Below, piece after piece: positions 30,664-38,870 of a DNA stretch of 64,000 nucleotides (positions within the stretch are counted from its first letter, which is position 1; each line of letters starts with the position of its first letter). Source of the DNA: Leptospira paudalimensis (GTDB taxonomy: Bacteria > Spirochaetota > Leptospiria > Leptospirales > Leptospiraceae); contig NZ_JAMQPR010000002.1 in assembly GCF_026151345.1 (NCBI RefSeq), positions 62,001-126,000 of the forward strand, in the 5' to 3' direction. The notes beneath the pieces were generated by a model. It was not told where the DNA came from, made no database searches, and saw only the letters and a program-made list of their open reading frames with translations. Both the position numbers and the translations under genes were made by a program.

Positions 30664-32547
30664 ATGAAATCGATCCCAAGACGATACTGGGTTTTTCCTG
30701 TAGACATTCTCTTTATGTTTTTGTCCTATTTTCTCGCACACTTGGTGCGATTTGAGAATATTGGGTTTCTTCACAATTACCCGGATTTTTGGGTCTGTGC
30801 CACGATCGTCGTGGTCACGAGAAGTATCGTTTTTTTATTTTCAGGGATCTATCGTTCTTTGTGGTCCTATGCTTCGTTACACGATCTATTAGCCATCATC
30901 AAAGCAACCATCCTTTCTTCCTTGGTTTCTACATTAGCCCTTCTCTTTTACAATCGATTTTACCAATTATCACGAATGGTTCCCATTCTTGATACACTCA
31001 TCCTTTTAGGATTTTTGTGCCTCCGAAGTTTGAGTTGGAGGATGATTAGGGAACAAATTTTTAGTCCTGACAAAACCAGGAAAGGAACTCCCATCCTGCT
31101 CGTTGGTGCGGGGAAATTAGGAAGCTCTTTTTTAACTGAAATTAGGCGAAACGTAGACTTAGATTATTTCCCTATCGGATTTTTGGATGATAATGTTTCC
31201 AAAAAAGGTGGTTACATCCAAGGGATTCCCATTCTCGGATCAACCGAAGAGATTGGAAAAGTTTTGAATCGTTATGCGGTCAAAAAGGTCATTATGACAG
31301 TTCCACAACCCGATGGACGTGTTGTAAGCAAACTGATGAAAGAATGTGAAGGTGCGGGTGTTGAGTTTAAAATCTTACCTACATTTGGCGAATACCTTGC
31401 CGAGAAACCAAATATCACACAACTTCGTGAAGTACAAGTTGAAGATTTACTTGGTAGACCTACTGTTGATTTAGAAATTGAATCTATCCGTTCTTACTTG
31501 GAAAAAAAAGTCATTCTCGTAACGGGAGCTGGTGGATCCATTGGATCTGAAATCTGCCGCCAAGTCGCACTTTTTAAACCTAGTGTACTTGTTATTTTAG
31601 ACGCCGCCGAAACACCGTTATACGAGATCGACTATGAACTTCGGAAAAACTTTTCTGAATTGAATATTGACATTCGACCAGTCATCGCTGATGTCAAAAA
31701 TTTATCGAGAATCTCGGCTGTTTTTGAAGAACATAGGCCATCTGTTGTTTTCCACTCAGCTGCTTACAAACATGTTCCCATGATGGAGATTAATCCTTCA
31801 GAAGCAATTCTCAATAATGTGATGGGGACAAAAAACGTAGCGGATGTTTGTCGATTGATTGGAGTGGAACGTTTCGTACTCATATCTACAGACAAAGCTG
31901 TAAACCCTGTCAATGTGATGGGTGCCTCAAAACGTGCTGCTGAAATTTATCTGCAACATATCTCTCAAAATTCTAGAACCAAATTCATCACAGTTCGATT
32001 TGGGAATGTATTAGGTTCCAACGGAAGTGTGATTCCTCGATTCCGAGAACAAATCAAACGTGGTGGTCCTGTGACAGTGACTCACCCGGAAGTGATCCGA
32101 TACTTTATGACAATCCCAGAAGCCACACAACTTGTGTTACAAGCAGGGAGTATGGGTGAACATGGGGAAATCTTTTTACTCGATATGGGTGAACCGGTTC
32201 GTATTTTATCACTTGCCGAAGAGATGATTCGCCTTTCCGGATACACACCTTATAAAGATATTAATATTGAATTTTCTGGGCTTAGACCTGGGGAAAAATT
32301 ATACGAAGAACTTCTGTTAAATGCTGAAGGGATCAAAAAAACCCATCACCCAAAAATTCGAATTGCTGCTCCACTAGATCATTACAATTTGTTACTCTTT
32401 CAAAATAAACTGAATCGGTTATTTTCCCTCGCAAAAGCCAATAAAAATAGGGAAATTTTTGCAGGACTAAAAGACATCATTCCAGAATATAAAATCCACG
32501 ATGAATACATCGAATGGGAAACTTCACACGGTAAAAGGAATTTATGA
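30664..32547 (+). CDS. Membrane-bound nucleotide-sugar 4,6-dehydratase (WbpM/PglF/CapD type)
   Basis: The ~627-residue protein has four membrane helices in residues 1-125, a CoA-binding-like Rossmann fold (VGAGKLGSSFL) and a C-terminal SDR domain with VTGAGGSIGSEICRQ. The active site reads MGASKR: Met replaces the usual catalytic Tyr, as is known for PglF/WbpM-type UDP-GlcNAc 4,6-dehydratases. STDKAVNP and PGEKLYEELL are also typical. It supplies modified sugars for surface polysaccharide or glycoproteins. The frame is open from 30484 but the ATG at 30664 (MKSIPRRYWVFP) fits the family. It overlaps the next gene by four bases (ATGA). Confidence 0.88.
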   Translation: MKSIPRRYWVFPVDILFMFLSYFLAHLVRFENIGFLHNYPDFWVCATIVVVTRSIVFLFSGIYRSLWSYASLHDLLAIIKATILSSLVSTLALLFYNRFYQLSRMVPILDTLILLGFLCLRSLSWRMIREQIFSPDKTRKGTPILLVGAGKLGSSFLTEIRRNVDLDYFPIGFLDDNVSKKGGYIQGIPILGSTEEIGKVLNRYAVKKVIMTVPQPDGRVVSKLMKECEGAGVEFKILPTFGEYLAEKPNITQLREVQVEDLLGRPTVDLEIESIRSYLEKKVILVTGAGGSIGSEICRQVALFKPSVLVILDAAETPLYEIDYELRKNFSELNIDIRPVIADVKNLSRISAVFEEHRPSVVFHSAAYKHVPMMEINPSEAILNNVMGTKNVADVCRLIGVERFVLISTDKAVNPVNVMGASKRAAEIYLQHISQNSRTKFITVRFGNVLGSNGSVIPRFREQIKRGGPVTVTHPEVIRYFMTIPEATQLVLQAGSMGEHGEIFLLDMGEPVRILSLAEEMIRLSGYTPYKDINIEFSGLRPGEKLYEELLLNAEGIKKTHHPKIRIAAPLDHYNLLLFQNKLNRLFSLAKANKNREIFAGLKDIIPEYKIHDEYIEWETSHGKRNL

Positions 32548-33002
32548 GCCAAAACCTCACGCAGGAAGAAATCACAACATTACGTGAGTTCAAAAGAGAT
32601 TTATTCAATTTATACTGGGAACGATTTGGAGTATTTTATCTCCATGTAATGCCTCATCCAAAATTGGAAATTGGGAAACGTGGTCTACTCAATGCAGAAA
32701 AAGAATCTGGTATTGTACTCGTGTTTGGTGACAAAGCAGTAAAAGTTTTGGATAGTAAGCCAGATTATTTATTTGCGGAATTACAATTTGGTTCCACTTG
32801 GGAACCAACCATGATCCCTTGGGATGCAGTTTTCAGAATTTACGACAAATTCCAAAATTCTGCTACACAACTTCGATTTTTACAAATCGAAACAAACACA
32901 AACCCTGAAGAATCATTATCCAAACCAAAATCCCAAAAACCAGAAGTCACTGGCGACGGGAATGTCATTCGAGTTGATTTTGGAGGCAAACGAAACGAAT
33001 GA
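32544..33002 (+). CDS. SspB-like ClpXP adaptor protein
   Basis: The 152-residue soluble protein matches the SspB fold pattern: an N-terminal helix (FKRDLFNLYWERFG), strand FYLHVMPHP, the run GIVLVFGDKAVKVLD, strand YLFAELQFG, and IPWDAVFRIYD, which parallels the IPxxAVLAIYA segment of SspB. After a flexible linker rich in Pro, Lys and Ser, the C-terminus VIRVDFGGKR resembles the ClpX-binding tail (LRVVK) of SspB. SspB delivers ssrA-tagged and other substrates to ClpXP. The gene is coupled by ATGA overlaps to the genes on both sides. The assignment is from sequence pattern, not from a search. Confidence 0.7.
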   Translation: MSQNLTQEEITTLREFKRDLFNLYWERFGVFYLHVMPHPKLEIGKRGLLNAEKESGIVLVFGDKAVKVLDSKPDYLFAELQFGSTWEPTMIPWDAVFRIYDKFQNSATQLRFLQIETNTNPEESLSKPKSQKPEVTGDGNVIRVDFGGKRNE

Positions 33003-34615
33003 ATTTTTTTACCATCACACGCGGTGACCTAGATGGATTTTTTGGTCTCATGGTCGACAACCTCATCCAACTTCTTGTTCTCTCAGCCTTATGTATGGGC
33101 GTATGCGGATTTCCTTTACCATTTATCACCTCTGTTGTGTTACCTGGCGCTGCAATTTCCTTACTCATTGGGAATGTTTTTTATGCATGGCAAGCTTGGA
33201 AATTGGGACAAAGGACAAATCGTACGGATGTAACTGCGATTCCATACGGGATCAATACGGTTTCTCTATTTGCATTTATCTTTTTTGTAATGTTCCCCAC
33301 CTACCAAGCGACAGGTGATTATAAGGAAGCATGGAAAGCTGGGTTACTTGTTTCTTTTGCGTCCGGTCTCATTGAAGTATTGGGATCATTTATTGCTGCA
33401 AAAATTAGGAAATACACTCCTCGGGCAGCTTTACTTTCTGCTTTAGCAGGCATTGCACTAACCTTTATCTCAATGGACTTTTTGCTACGAACGTTTGAGA
33501 GACCCATGATCGCCTTTATCCCTCTTGGAATTATCCTCCTTCAATATTTTGGGAAAGTACGATTCCCATTTGGCATTCCAGGTGGATTTTTATCAATTCT
33601 TGTTGGTGTACTTTTGTCTTATCTTTCTGGTTTTTGGGGAGATCCAATTTACAAAGAAGGTGGGATCCAAAACGGATTGGCAACTTTGGGTTTTTATTTC
33701 CCTCAATTGTCGTTATCTTCCTTATTCGAAACTCTAACCTATTCAAATTTACAAGCATACTTTTCCATCATATTGCCCATGGGAATCTTCAATGTGATTG
33801 GTTCTTTACAAAACATCGAATCTGCAGAAGCTTCTGGTGATAGTTTTGATACAAAAACTTCCTTACTTGTAAATGGAGTTGGTACACTCGCTGGAACCGC
33901 ATTTGGTTCACCTTTCCCGACTACGATTTACATCGGCCATCCAGGCTGGAAAGCGTTAGGTGCAAAACATAGTTATTCTATGTTATCTGGTGTATTCATG
34001 ACTATTGTTAGTCTCTTTGGCCTTATGGGTTTAATACAAGCCTTAATTCCTGTGGAAGCTGGAATGGCAATTGTTCTTTGGATTGGAATCATCATTACAA
34101 GCCAAGCCTTCCAAGCAATCCCCAAACACCATTCCCCTGCTGTTGTTGTCGGTTTGTTACCAGCGTTTGCTGGTTGGGCAGTTCTTATCATCCAAAATGT
34201 TTTTTTATTTTTGGATGGGAAACTTCAGGGAATCTTACAAGAATTAGGTGCAAAACAGGCATATCATTTTTCACTTTCTGATATTCCTCCTCACTTAACT
34301 TTCCTTCCCTATGCTCTTTCTGGAATCCTTTCCCTTTCACAAGGATTTCTGATTACATCCATGATTTGGGCAGCAATGGTAGTCTTTATTTTGGAAAGAG
34401 AATGGCTAAAAGCAAGTTTGTGGGCAGTCATTGCCGCTTGTTTGTCCATATTTGGTTGGATCCATGCATACGAACTGAAAGGGAATGCTATTTTCAATCG
34501 GTTTACAGAAATTGCAAATTGGGATTTCCCGATTGCATATGTTTCTCTTGCGACCTTATTTTTACTCATTCAGTTCCTTGGTTCCAAAGAAAAAGGCGAA
34601 AATTTAGAACATTAA
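32999..34615 (+). CDS. NCS2-family purine/xanthine permease
   Basis: The 538-residue protein has about 12-14 membrane helices and features of the NCS2 (nucleobase:cation symporter-2) family, closest in feel to AzgA-like purine permeases: DVTAIPYGINT near helix 3, the segment FNVIGSLQNIESAEASGD with the conserved Glu, and TAFGSPFPTTIYIGHPGWKA. It would import a purine base. The purine-salvage enzyme gene apt lies 1 kb downstream. The ATG overlaps the SspB-like stop codon (ATGA), so translation is coupled. Confidence 0.82.
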   Translation: MNFFTITRGDLDGFFGLMVDNLIQLLVLSALCMGVCGFPLPFITSVVLPGAAISLLIGNVFYAWQAWKLGQRTNRTDVTAIPYGINTVSLFAFIFFVMFPTYQATGDYKEAWKAGLLVSFASGLIEVLGSFIAAKIRKYTPRAALLSALAGIALTFISMDFLLRTFERPMIAFIPLGIILLQYFGKVRFPFGIPGGFLSILVGVLLSYLSGFWGDPIYKEGGIQNGLATLGFYFPQLSLSSLFETLTYSNLQAYFSIILPMGIFNVIGSLQNIESAEASGDSFDTKTSLLVNGVGTLAGTAFGSPFPTTIYIGHPGWKALGAKHSYSMLSGVFMTIVSLFGLMGLIQALIPVEAGMAIVLWIGIIITSQAFQAIPKHHSPAVVVGLLPAFAGWAVLIIQNVFLFLDGKLQGILQELGAKQAYHFSLSDIPPHLTFLPYALSGILSLSQGFLITSMIWAAMVVFILEREWLKASLWAVIAACLSIFGWIHAYELKGNAIFNRFTEIANWDFPIAYVSLATLFLLIQFLGSKEKGENLEH

Positions 34616-34665
34616 ATTGCTTGTAATCTTTTCGTGAGAGGCTTACAGTTTCAGTCTAATATGTA

Positions 34666-34683
34666 GGTTCTTGTTAAAGAACC
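34666..34683 (+). promoter_or_regulatory. Hairpin in the htpX leader
   Basis: GGTTCTT and AAGAACC form a perfect 7-bp stem with a GTTA loop, just before the ribosome binding site AAGGAGA (34685-34691) of htpX. A melting stem beside the ribosome binding site would fit heat control of a stress protease, but the hairpin does not itself cover the site. Confidence 0.4.
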
Positions 34684-34702
34684 GTAAGGAGAACAATTTC
34701 CT

Positions 34703-35593
34703 ATGACTTGGATCAAACGAATCGGTTTTTTCCTGTTAACCAATATTTTGATTATGACAACAATCTCCATCGTGACTACCCTTTTGGGTTCGATGGGATT
34801 TAGCATCCGTGCCTATGGTTTGGATCTAACACAACTCATTGTATTCTGTTTAATGTGGGGTATGGCGGGGTCTTTTATTTCGCTCTTACTTTCCAAAATG
34901 ATGGCGAAATGGACGATGGGTGTCAAAGTCATCGACCCAAAACAAGCTTCTGCTCATGAAATGGACGTGTATCGTCGAGTGCAGTCTTTAGCACAACGTG
35001 CCCACCTTCCCATGCCAGAAGTGGGAATTTACGAATCTCCAGAAGTAAATGCGTTTGCTACTGGACCTAGTAAATCAAGTGCCCTTGTTGCCGTTTCCAC
35101 GGGACTACTCAATCGAATGAACACACAAGAGTTAGAAGGTGTGCTTGCACATGAATTGTCTCACGTAGCAAACGGAGATATGGTGACCTTAACTCTGATC
35201 CAAGGTGTTGTGAACTCTTTTGCAATGTTCATCTCTCGTATCATTGCTTACGTAGCGTCCAATGCAGTGAAAGAAGAAATGGCTCACATTGTAAGAATTG
35301 TTGTGACCATCGCTCTTGACATTGTTTTCTCAATCTTAGGATCTATGGCAGTTGCTTATTTCTCTCGCCAAAGAGAATTCCGAGCAGATGCAGGTGGTGC
35401 TAAACTTGCGGGAAGAGAGTCGATGATTTCAGCTCTCGAATCCCTTAGACAAATGGTGGAGATGCCAGAAGACCCAAGAGGAGAAGCAATCGCTTCCTTT
35501 AAAATATCTTCTAAGAAAGGAGGATTCTTATCTCTTTTTGCCACTCACCCTGCATTGGAAGATCGAATCCTTGCTCTCAAACAAATGAGATAA
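34703..35593 (+). CDS. htpX: Membrane zinc metalloprotease HtpX
   Basis: The 296-residue length is typical. Two N-terminal membrane helices are followed by the protease domain with the zinc motif HELSHVANGD, a further hydrophobic pair and the third zinc-ligand region around FSRQREFRADAGGAKLAG. HtpX degrades damaged inner-membrane proteins together with FtsH and is usually stress-induced. A good ribosome binding site (AAGGAGA) and an upstream hairpin are visible. A strong terminator follows the gene. Confidence 0.95.
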   Translation: MTWIKRIGFFLLTNILIMTTISIVTTLLGSMGFSIRAYGLDLTQLIVFCLMWGMAGSFISLLLSKMMAKWTMGVKVIDPKQASAHEMDVYRRVQSLAQRAHLPMPEVGIYESPEVNAFATGPSKSSALVAVSTGLLNRMNTQELEGVLAHELSHVANGDMVTLTLIQGVVNSFAMFISRIIAYVASNAVKEEMAHIVRIVVTIALDIVFSILGSMAVAYFSRQREFRADAGGAKLAGRESMISALESLRQMVEMPEDPRGEAIASFKISSKKGGFLSLFATHPALEDRILALKQMR

Positions 35594-35622
35594 TCATTTC
35601 CAAAAGTTTAAAAACAATTCGA

Positions 35623-35649
35623 AAGGTCGGCAATTGCCGGCCTTTTTTT
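35623..35649 (+). terminator. Rho-independent terminator after htpX
   Basis: AAGGTCGGCAATTGCCGGCCTT is an inverted repeat of eleven pairs with one G-T pair, followed by seven T residues in total. It separates htpX from apt. Confidence 0.9.
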
Positions 35650-35686
35650 ATTGCAAGACCCTTGACATCTTTGGTTTCATCCTTAT

Positions 35687-36220
35687 ATGTCCATTGTTAA
35701 ATCTAAGATTCGAACCATTCCTGATTACCCAAAACCAGGGATTTTGTTTCGAGACATCACTTCCCTTCTCATCGACCCAGAGGGTTTCCAACTGACCATT
35801 GGGATGTTTGTAGAACGATACCAAAATGCAAAATTAAATAAAATTGCAGCGATTGATGCAAGGGGATTTATTCCAGGTGCTGCACTCGCTTTCCAATTAG
35901 GAGTTGGATTTGTTCCGATTCGAAAAAAAGGAAAACTACCTGGGAATACCATTTCCGAATCCTATGCTTTGGAATATGGAGTTGACCATGTGGAAATCCA
36001 TACCGATGCCATTGTACCAGGAGACAAAGTTCTCATCATGGACGATTTAATTGCAACTGGTGGGACCTTGGAAGCATCGATAAAACTCATCCAAAACCTA
36101 AAAGGTCAAATTCATGAATGTTCTACTATCATCAACTTACCTGATTTAGGTGGAGCAAAAAGAATCAAAGATACTTATGGTATAGATGTTTATTCTATTT
36201 GTGAGTTTGAAGGACACTAA
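35687..36220 (+). CDS. apt: Adenine phosphoribosyltransferase
   Basis: The 177-residue enzyme converts adenine and PRPP to AMP in purine salvage. It aligns with E. coli Apt from [16 protein letters not shown] through [24 protein letters not shown], the PRPP-binding motif [12 protein letters not shown] and INLPDLGG to the end. There is no ribosome binding site before the ATG, and the message may be leaderless. A purine permease gene lies a short distance upstream. The gene is convergent with the 7TM regulator gene. Confidence 0.95.
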   Translation: MSIVKSKIRTIPDYPKPGILFRDITSLLIDPEGFQLTIGMFVERYQNAKLNKIAAIDARGFIPGAALAFQLGVGFVPIRKKGKLPGNTISESYALEYGVDHVEIHTDAIVPGDKVLIMDDLIATGGTLEASIKLIQNLKGQIHECSTIINLPDLGGAKRIKDTYGIDVYSICEFEGH

Positions 36221-36238
36221 ACCTAGCTATTAATTCAT

Positions 36239-36287
36239 AACAAAAAGTTTCGACTAAACGTTAGTTTTCCAATCGGAACTTTTTGTT
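36239..36287. terminator. Bidirectional terminator between apt and the 7TM regulator gene
   Basis: AACAAAAAGTT (36239-36249) and AACTTTTTGTT (36277-36287) are a perfect 11-bp inverted repeat, with a second small stem (ACTAA/TTAGT) inside. The T-rich arm suits termination in both directions. The right arm lies within the last codons of the minus-strand gene that ends at 36254. Confidence 0.6.
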
Positions 36288-37384
36288 TTATCCACTCTGA
36301 TATTCACTTCATTTCCTAAAAAATTCCATCTTACTAAAAATAGTTTTTTAAGGATATGGATTCCACGTCCACCAGTTACCAATTTTCTATCTGATTCAAT
36401 TGGGCTTGGGATTGACCTTGGGTTAAATCCTTTTCCACTATCAATCACGTAAACATCAATGTATTTTGAAGACTCAAACACATGTACGGTGATGATATCC
36501 TCTTCTCTTTTCCCACCGTGTTCAAGAGCATTGTCCAAAGTTTCATCTACTAAAATTTGGAACCAGAAACTATCCATTGTTTTGCGCCAATTTTGTTTCT
36601 CATACAAATTCCAAAGTTTTTCTTTCACTAATCTTGAATTGGACCTATTTGCAGGAATCTGTTCCTCAAAGATTTGTTTTGATCTTTCAAATAAAAAAGA
36701 AAAAGGATGAGTTAAGTAATCCTTCGTAAAGGAATAATGGAATAAAAATACGGTAAAACAGAATAAAAACAATAAATTCAAAAATAAGAAAAAATGCAGA
36801 AAATAGGAAGTAGAGATTGGGATGAGTAATGGGAAATTACAAATGATTAGGAAACTAAAACAAGTTACAAATGCTGCATAATAAATATATTCCATGAAAG
36901 TTTGAATCGCTGGGAAATTAAAACGCAGTTTTGCAATGATCAAGTAAGAAAACACAATGAATGTCACTATATAATAAGCGTTATAGTAATATTTCAATAG
37001 TATCAAACTAGCCTCAGGATATACATCGTTGAGTATTCCTAAATCAACCAACAGTAACATGATCCCCATACCAAAAACAAAAGAAGAGATGATGAGTAGT
37101 TTTGGGAAGTTACGGAAAAAAGTAGGAAAATGGAGTCCAAAAAAAATCAGAACAAATGATAAAAAAACAAGGAATGTCGAAATGATATGCGGGTGGTTTA
37201 GGATTTGGTTTTTTAAAAACAAAGTATCGAGTAGGATTGTCAAATTACCAACACAGAAAAATCCAGCAAGAATTGAAAAACTTGTTTTCATTCCCGTGCG
37301 AGGGTTCTTTCTAAAGGAAACGATGCCTGTGATTAACGAAAAGAAGGCTACCGATCCGAATAAAATGGATTCAAAAAAACTCAT
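36254..37384 (-). CDS. 7TM membrane protein with a C-terminal HATPase domain
   Basis: The 376-residue protein has about seven membrane helices in residues 1-215 and, after a linker, a GHKL ATPase domain with the N-box VDETLDNALEHGG, the G1 box VIDSGKGFNP and a GGRGIHILKKL motif. There is no HisKA dimerisation/phosphoacceptor domain, so it resembles a membrane-bound serine kinase of the RsbW/SpoIIAB kind rather than a histidine kinase. The start codon overlaps that of the divergent HtrA gene (CATG). Confidence 0.75.
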   Translation of the reverse strand: MSFFESILFGSVAFFSLITGIVSFRKNPRTGMKTSFSILAGFFCVGNLTILLDTLFLKNQILNHPHIISTFLVFLSFVLIFFGLHFPTFFRNFPKLLIISSFVFGMGIMLLLVDLGILNDVYPEASLILLKYYYNAYYIVTFIVFSYLIIAKLRFNFPAIQTFMEYIYYAAFVTCFSFLIICNFPLLIPISTSYFLHFFLFLNLLFLFCFTVFLFHYSFTKDYLTHPFSFLFERSKQIFEEQIPANRSNSRLVKEKLWNLYEKQNWRKTMDSFWFQILVDETLDNALEHGGKREEDIITVHVFESSKYIDVYVIDSGKGFNPRSIPSPIESDRKLVTGGRGIHILKKLFLVRWNFLGNEVNIRVDKTKSSDWKTNV

Positions 37385-38870
37385 GCAGAATCAGAAAAAA
37401 ATCTTAACCTCCCCACTTCGCTTTGCGAGTACTATTTTATTTTTTCTCACTTTATTCTCCTCCAGGATCGTTGCCGAACCCAACAGCCAATCCATTGACG
37501 AATTGAGGAAATCTGTAGTCCAAATCCGCGTATTTTCACAAGCAAAAGATCCTTATTCACCTTGGATGTCTTCCGGGATCTCTGCTTCCACAGGCTCTGG
37601 ATTTATCATTTCAAAGAACAGGATTCTTACCAATGCACATGTTGTTTCAAATGCAAAATTCATTGAAACGCAGAGAAACAACCAAACGGAATGGTACGAA
37701 GTAAAGGTTCTATATATTGCACATGATTGTGATTTAGCAATCTTAGAAGTACCAGATCAAAATTTTTACACCGATAGTATGGAATTAGAGTTAGGTGGTT
37801 TACCTGAACTCGCAAGCCCCGTGGATATCATAGGATATCCCATTGGAGGAAGTAAAATTTCTGTCAGCAGAGGGATCGTTTCTCGTATTGAACAATCTAG
37901 TTATGCACATTCTCAAATTGATAGCCATTTGGTTGTTCAAGTTGATGCGGCAATCAATCCTGGGAATTCAGGTGGTCCTGCATTTCAAAATGGGAAAGTA
38001 GTTGGTGTTGCTTTCCAAGCATCAACCAAGGGTGAAAATATCGGTTATATCATCCCAACCAATGTCATCCAACATTTTCTAAAAGATATAGAAGATGGTG
38101 AATACGACGGTTATGTGGAACTTGGGATCCAAACACAAAATTCATTCTCCGAATCACATCGAAACTTTTACGAAATCCCCAGTGGAGAGGAAGGTGTATT
38201 TGTCACCCGTGTGTACAAACAAGGTTCTGCAGATGGATACCTTCAACCTGGCGATTATTTAACAGCCATTGATGGTCGCAAAATCGGAAGGAATGGAAAT
38301 TTAAAAGAATCAAACTCAATCGATTTTTTAGAAGTCATAGATAACAAATTTGCTGGAGAAGAAATCCAGTTTGATCTCATTCGAAAGAAGAAAAAAATTC
38401 GAGTGAGTTTTCCTGCGAAAAAAATGCCGCAGATGGAAAACCAAAGGTCAAGGTATGGCGCAGATTACCCTTATTTACTTTTGGGAGGTCTCGTATTCCA
38501 ATCTGTCAATAGAGATCTATTGGAATCTTGGAGTAAAATTGGACAAACACAAGGAGGAAGTTTACTTGTGTATCGATTTTATGAAGGTTCGAATTTATTA
38601 GATGGTGAAACAGAAGATATTGTATTATACCGTAAATTACCCCACCCCACAAACTCACATTCTGACTTTTATCTCAATATGGTTGTTGAATCATTTAACG
38701 GTACGAAGGTGCGTAATCTGAATCATTTCAAAAACTTAGTGCAATCTTCAAAAGATAAAACCTACAAAATTTATTTTTATGGAATCCAAGTTCCGATGAT
38801 TTTGGACCGAGAAGAATCTGAAAAAGCAGACGAACAAATCAAACGAACAAACCATATCAAAGGTAAATAA
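37383..38870 (+). CDS. HtrA/DegP-like serine protease with PDZ domain
   Basis: The ~495-residue protein has a signal peptide (about 1-30, ending IVAEP) and a trypsin-like S1C domain with an intact triad: His in TNAHVV, Asp in HDCDLAILEV and Ser in NPGNSGGPAF. A PDZ domain (~270-350, around GVFVTRV and LQPGDYLTAIDG) and a second C-terminal PDZ-like region follow, reminiscent of the plant Deg9-type layout. It acts in the periplasm on misfolded or specific proteins. A start at 37365 is also in frame. The next gene is a degenerate relative that starts directly after its stop codon. Confidence 0.85.
   Translation: MQNQKKILTSPLRFASTILFFLTLFSSRIVAEPNSQSIDELRKSVVQIRVFSQAKDPYSPWMSSGISASTGSGFIISKNRILTNAHVVSNAKFIETQRNNQTEWYEVKVLYIAHDCDLAILEVPDQNFYTDSMELELGGLPELASPVDIIGYPIGGSKISVSRGIVSRIEQSSYAHSQIDSHLVVQVDAAINPGNSGGPAFQNGKVVGVAFQASTKGENIGYIIPTNVIQHFLKDIEDGEYDGYVELGIQTQNSFSESHRNFYEIPSGEEGVFVTRVYKQGSADGYLQPGDYLTAIDGRKIGRNGNLKESNSIDFLEVIDNKFAGEEIQFDLIRKKKKIRVSFPAKKMPQMENQRSRYGADYPYLLLGGLVFQSVNRDLLESWSKIGQTQGGSLLVYRFYEGSNLLDGETEDIVLYRKLPHPTNSHSDFYLNMVVESFNGTKVRNLNHFKNLVQSSKDKTYKIYFYGIQVPMILDREESEKADEQIKRTNHIKGK

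Noticed and set aside
35662..35689. TTGACA/TATATG as a promoter for apt
   Set aside because: The -10-like hexamer overlaps the ATG at 35687, so transcription would begin after the start codon, and no later start fits the Apt family.
37029..37382. N-terminal extension of the HtrA gene
   Set aside because: It is antisense to the 7TM regulator gene, lacks a signal peptide at its start, and the real signal peptide begins at 37383.
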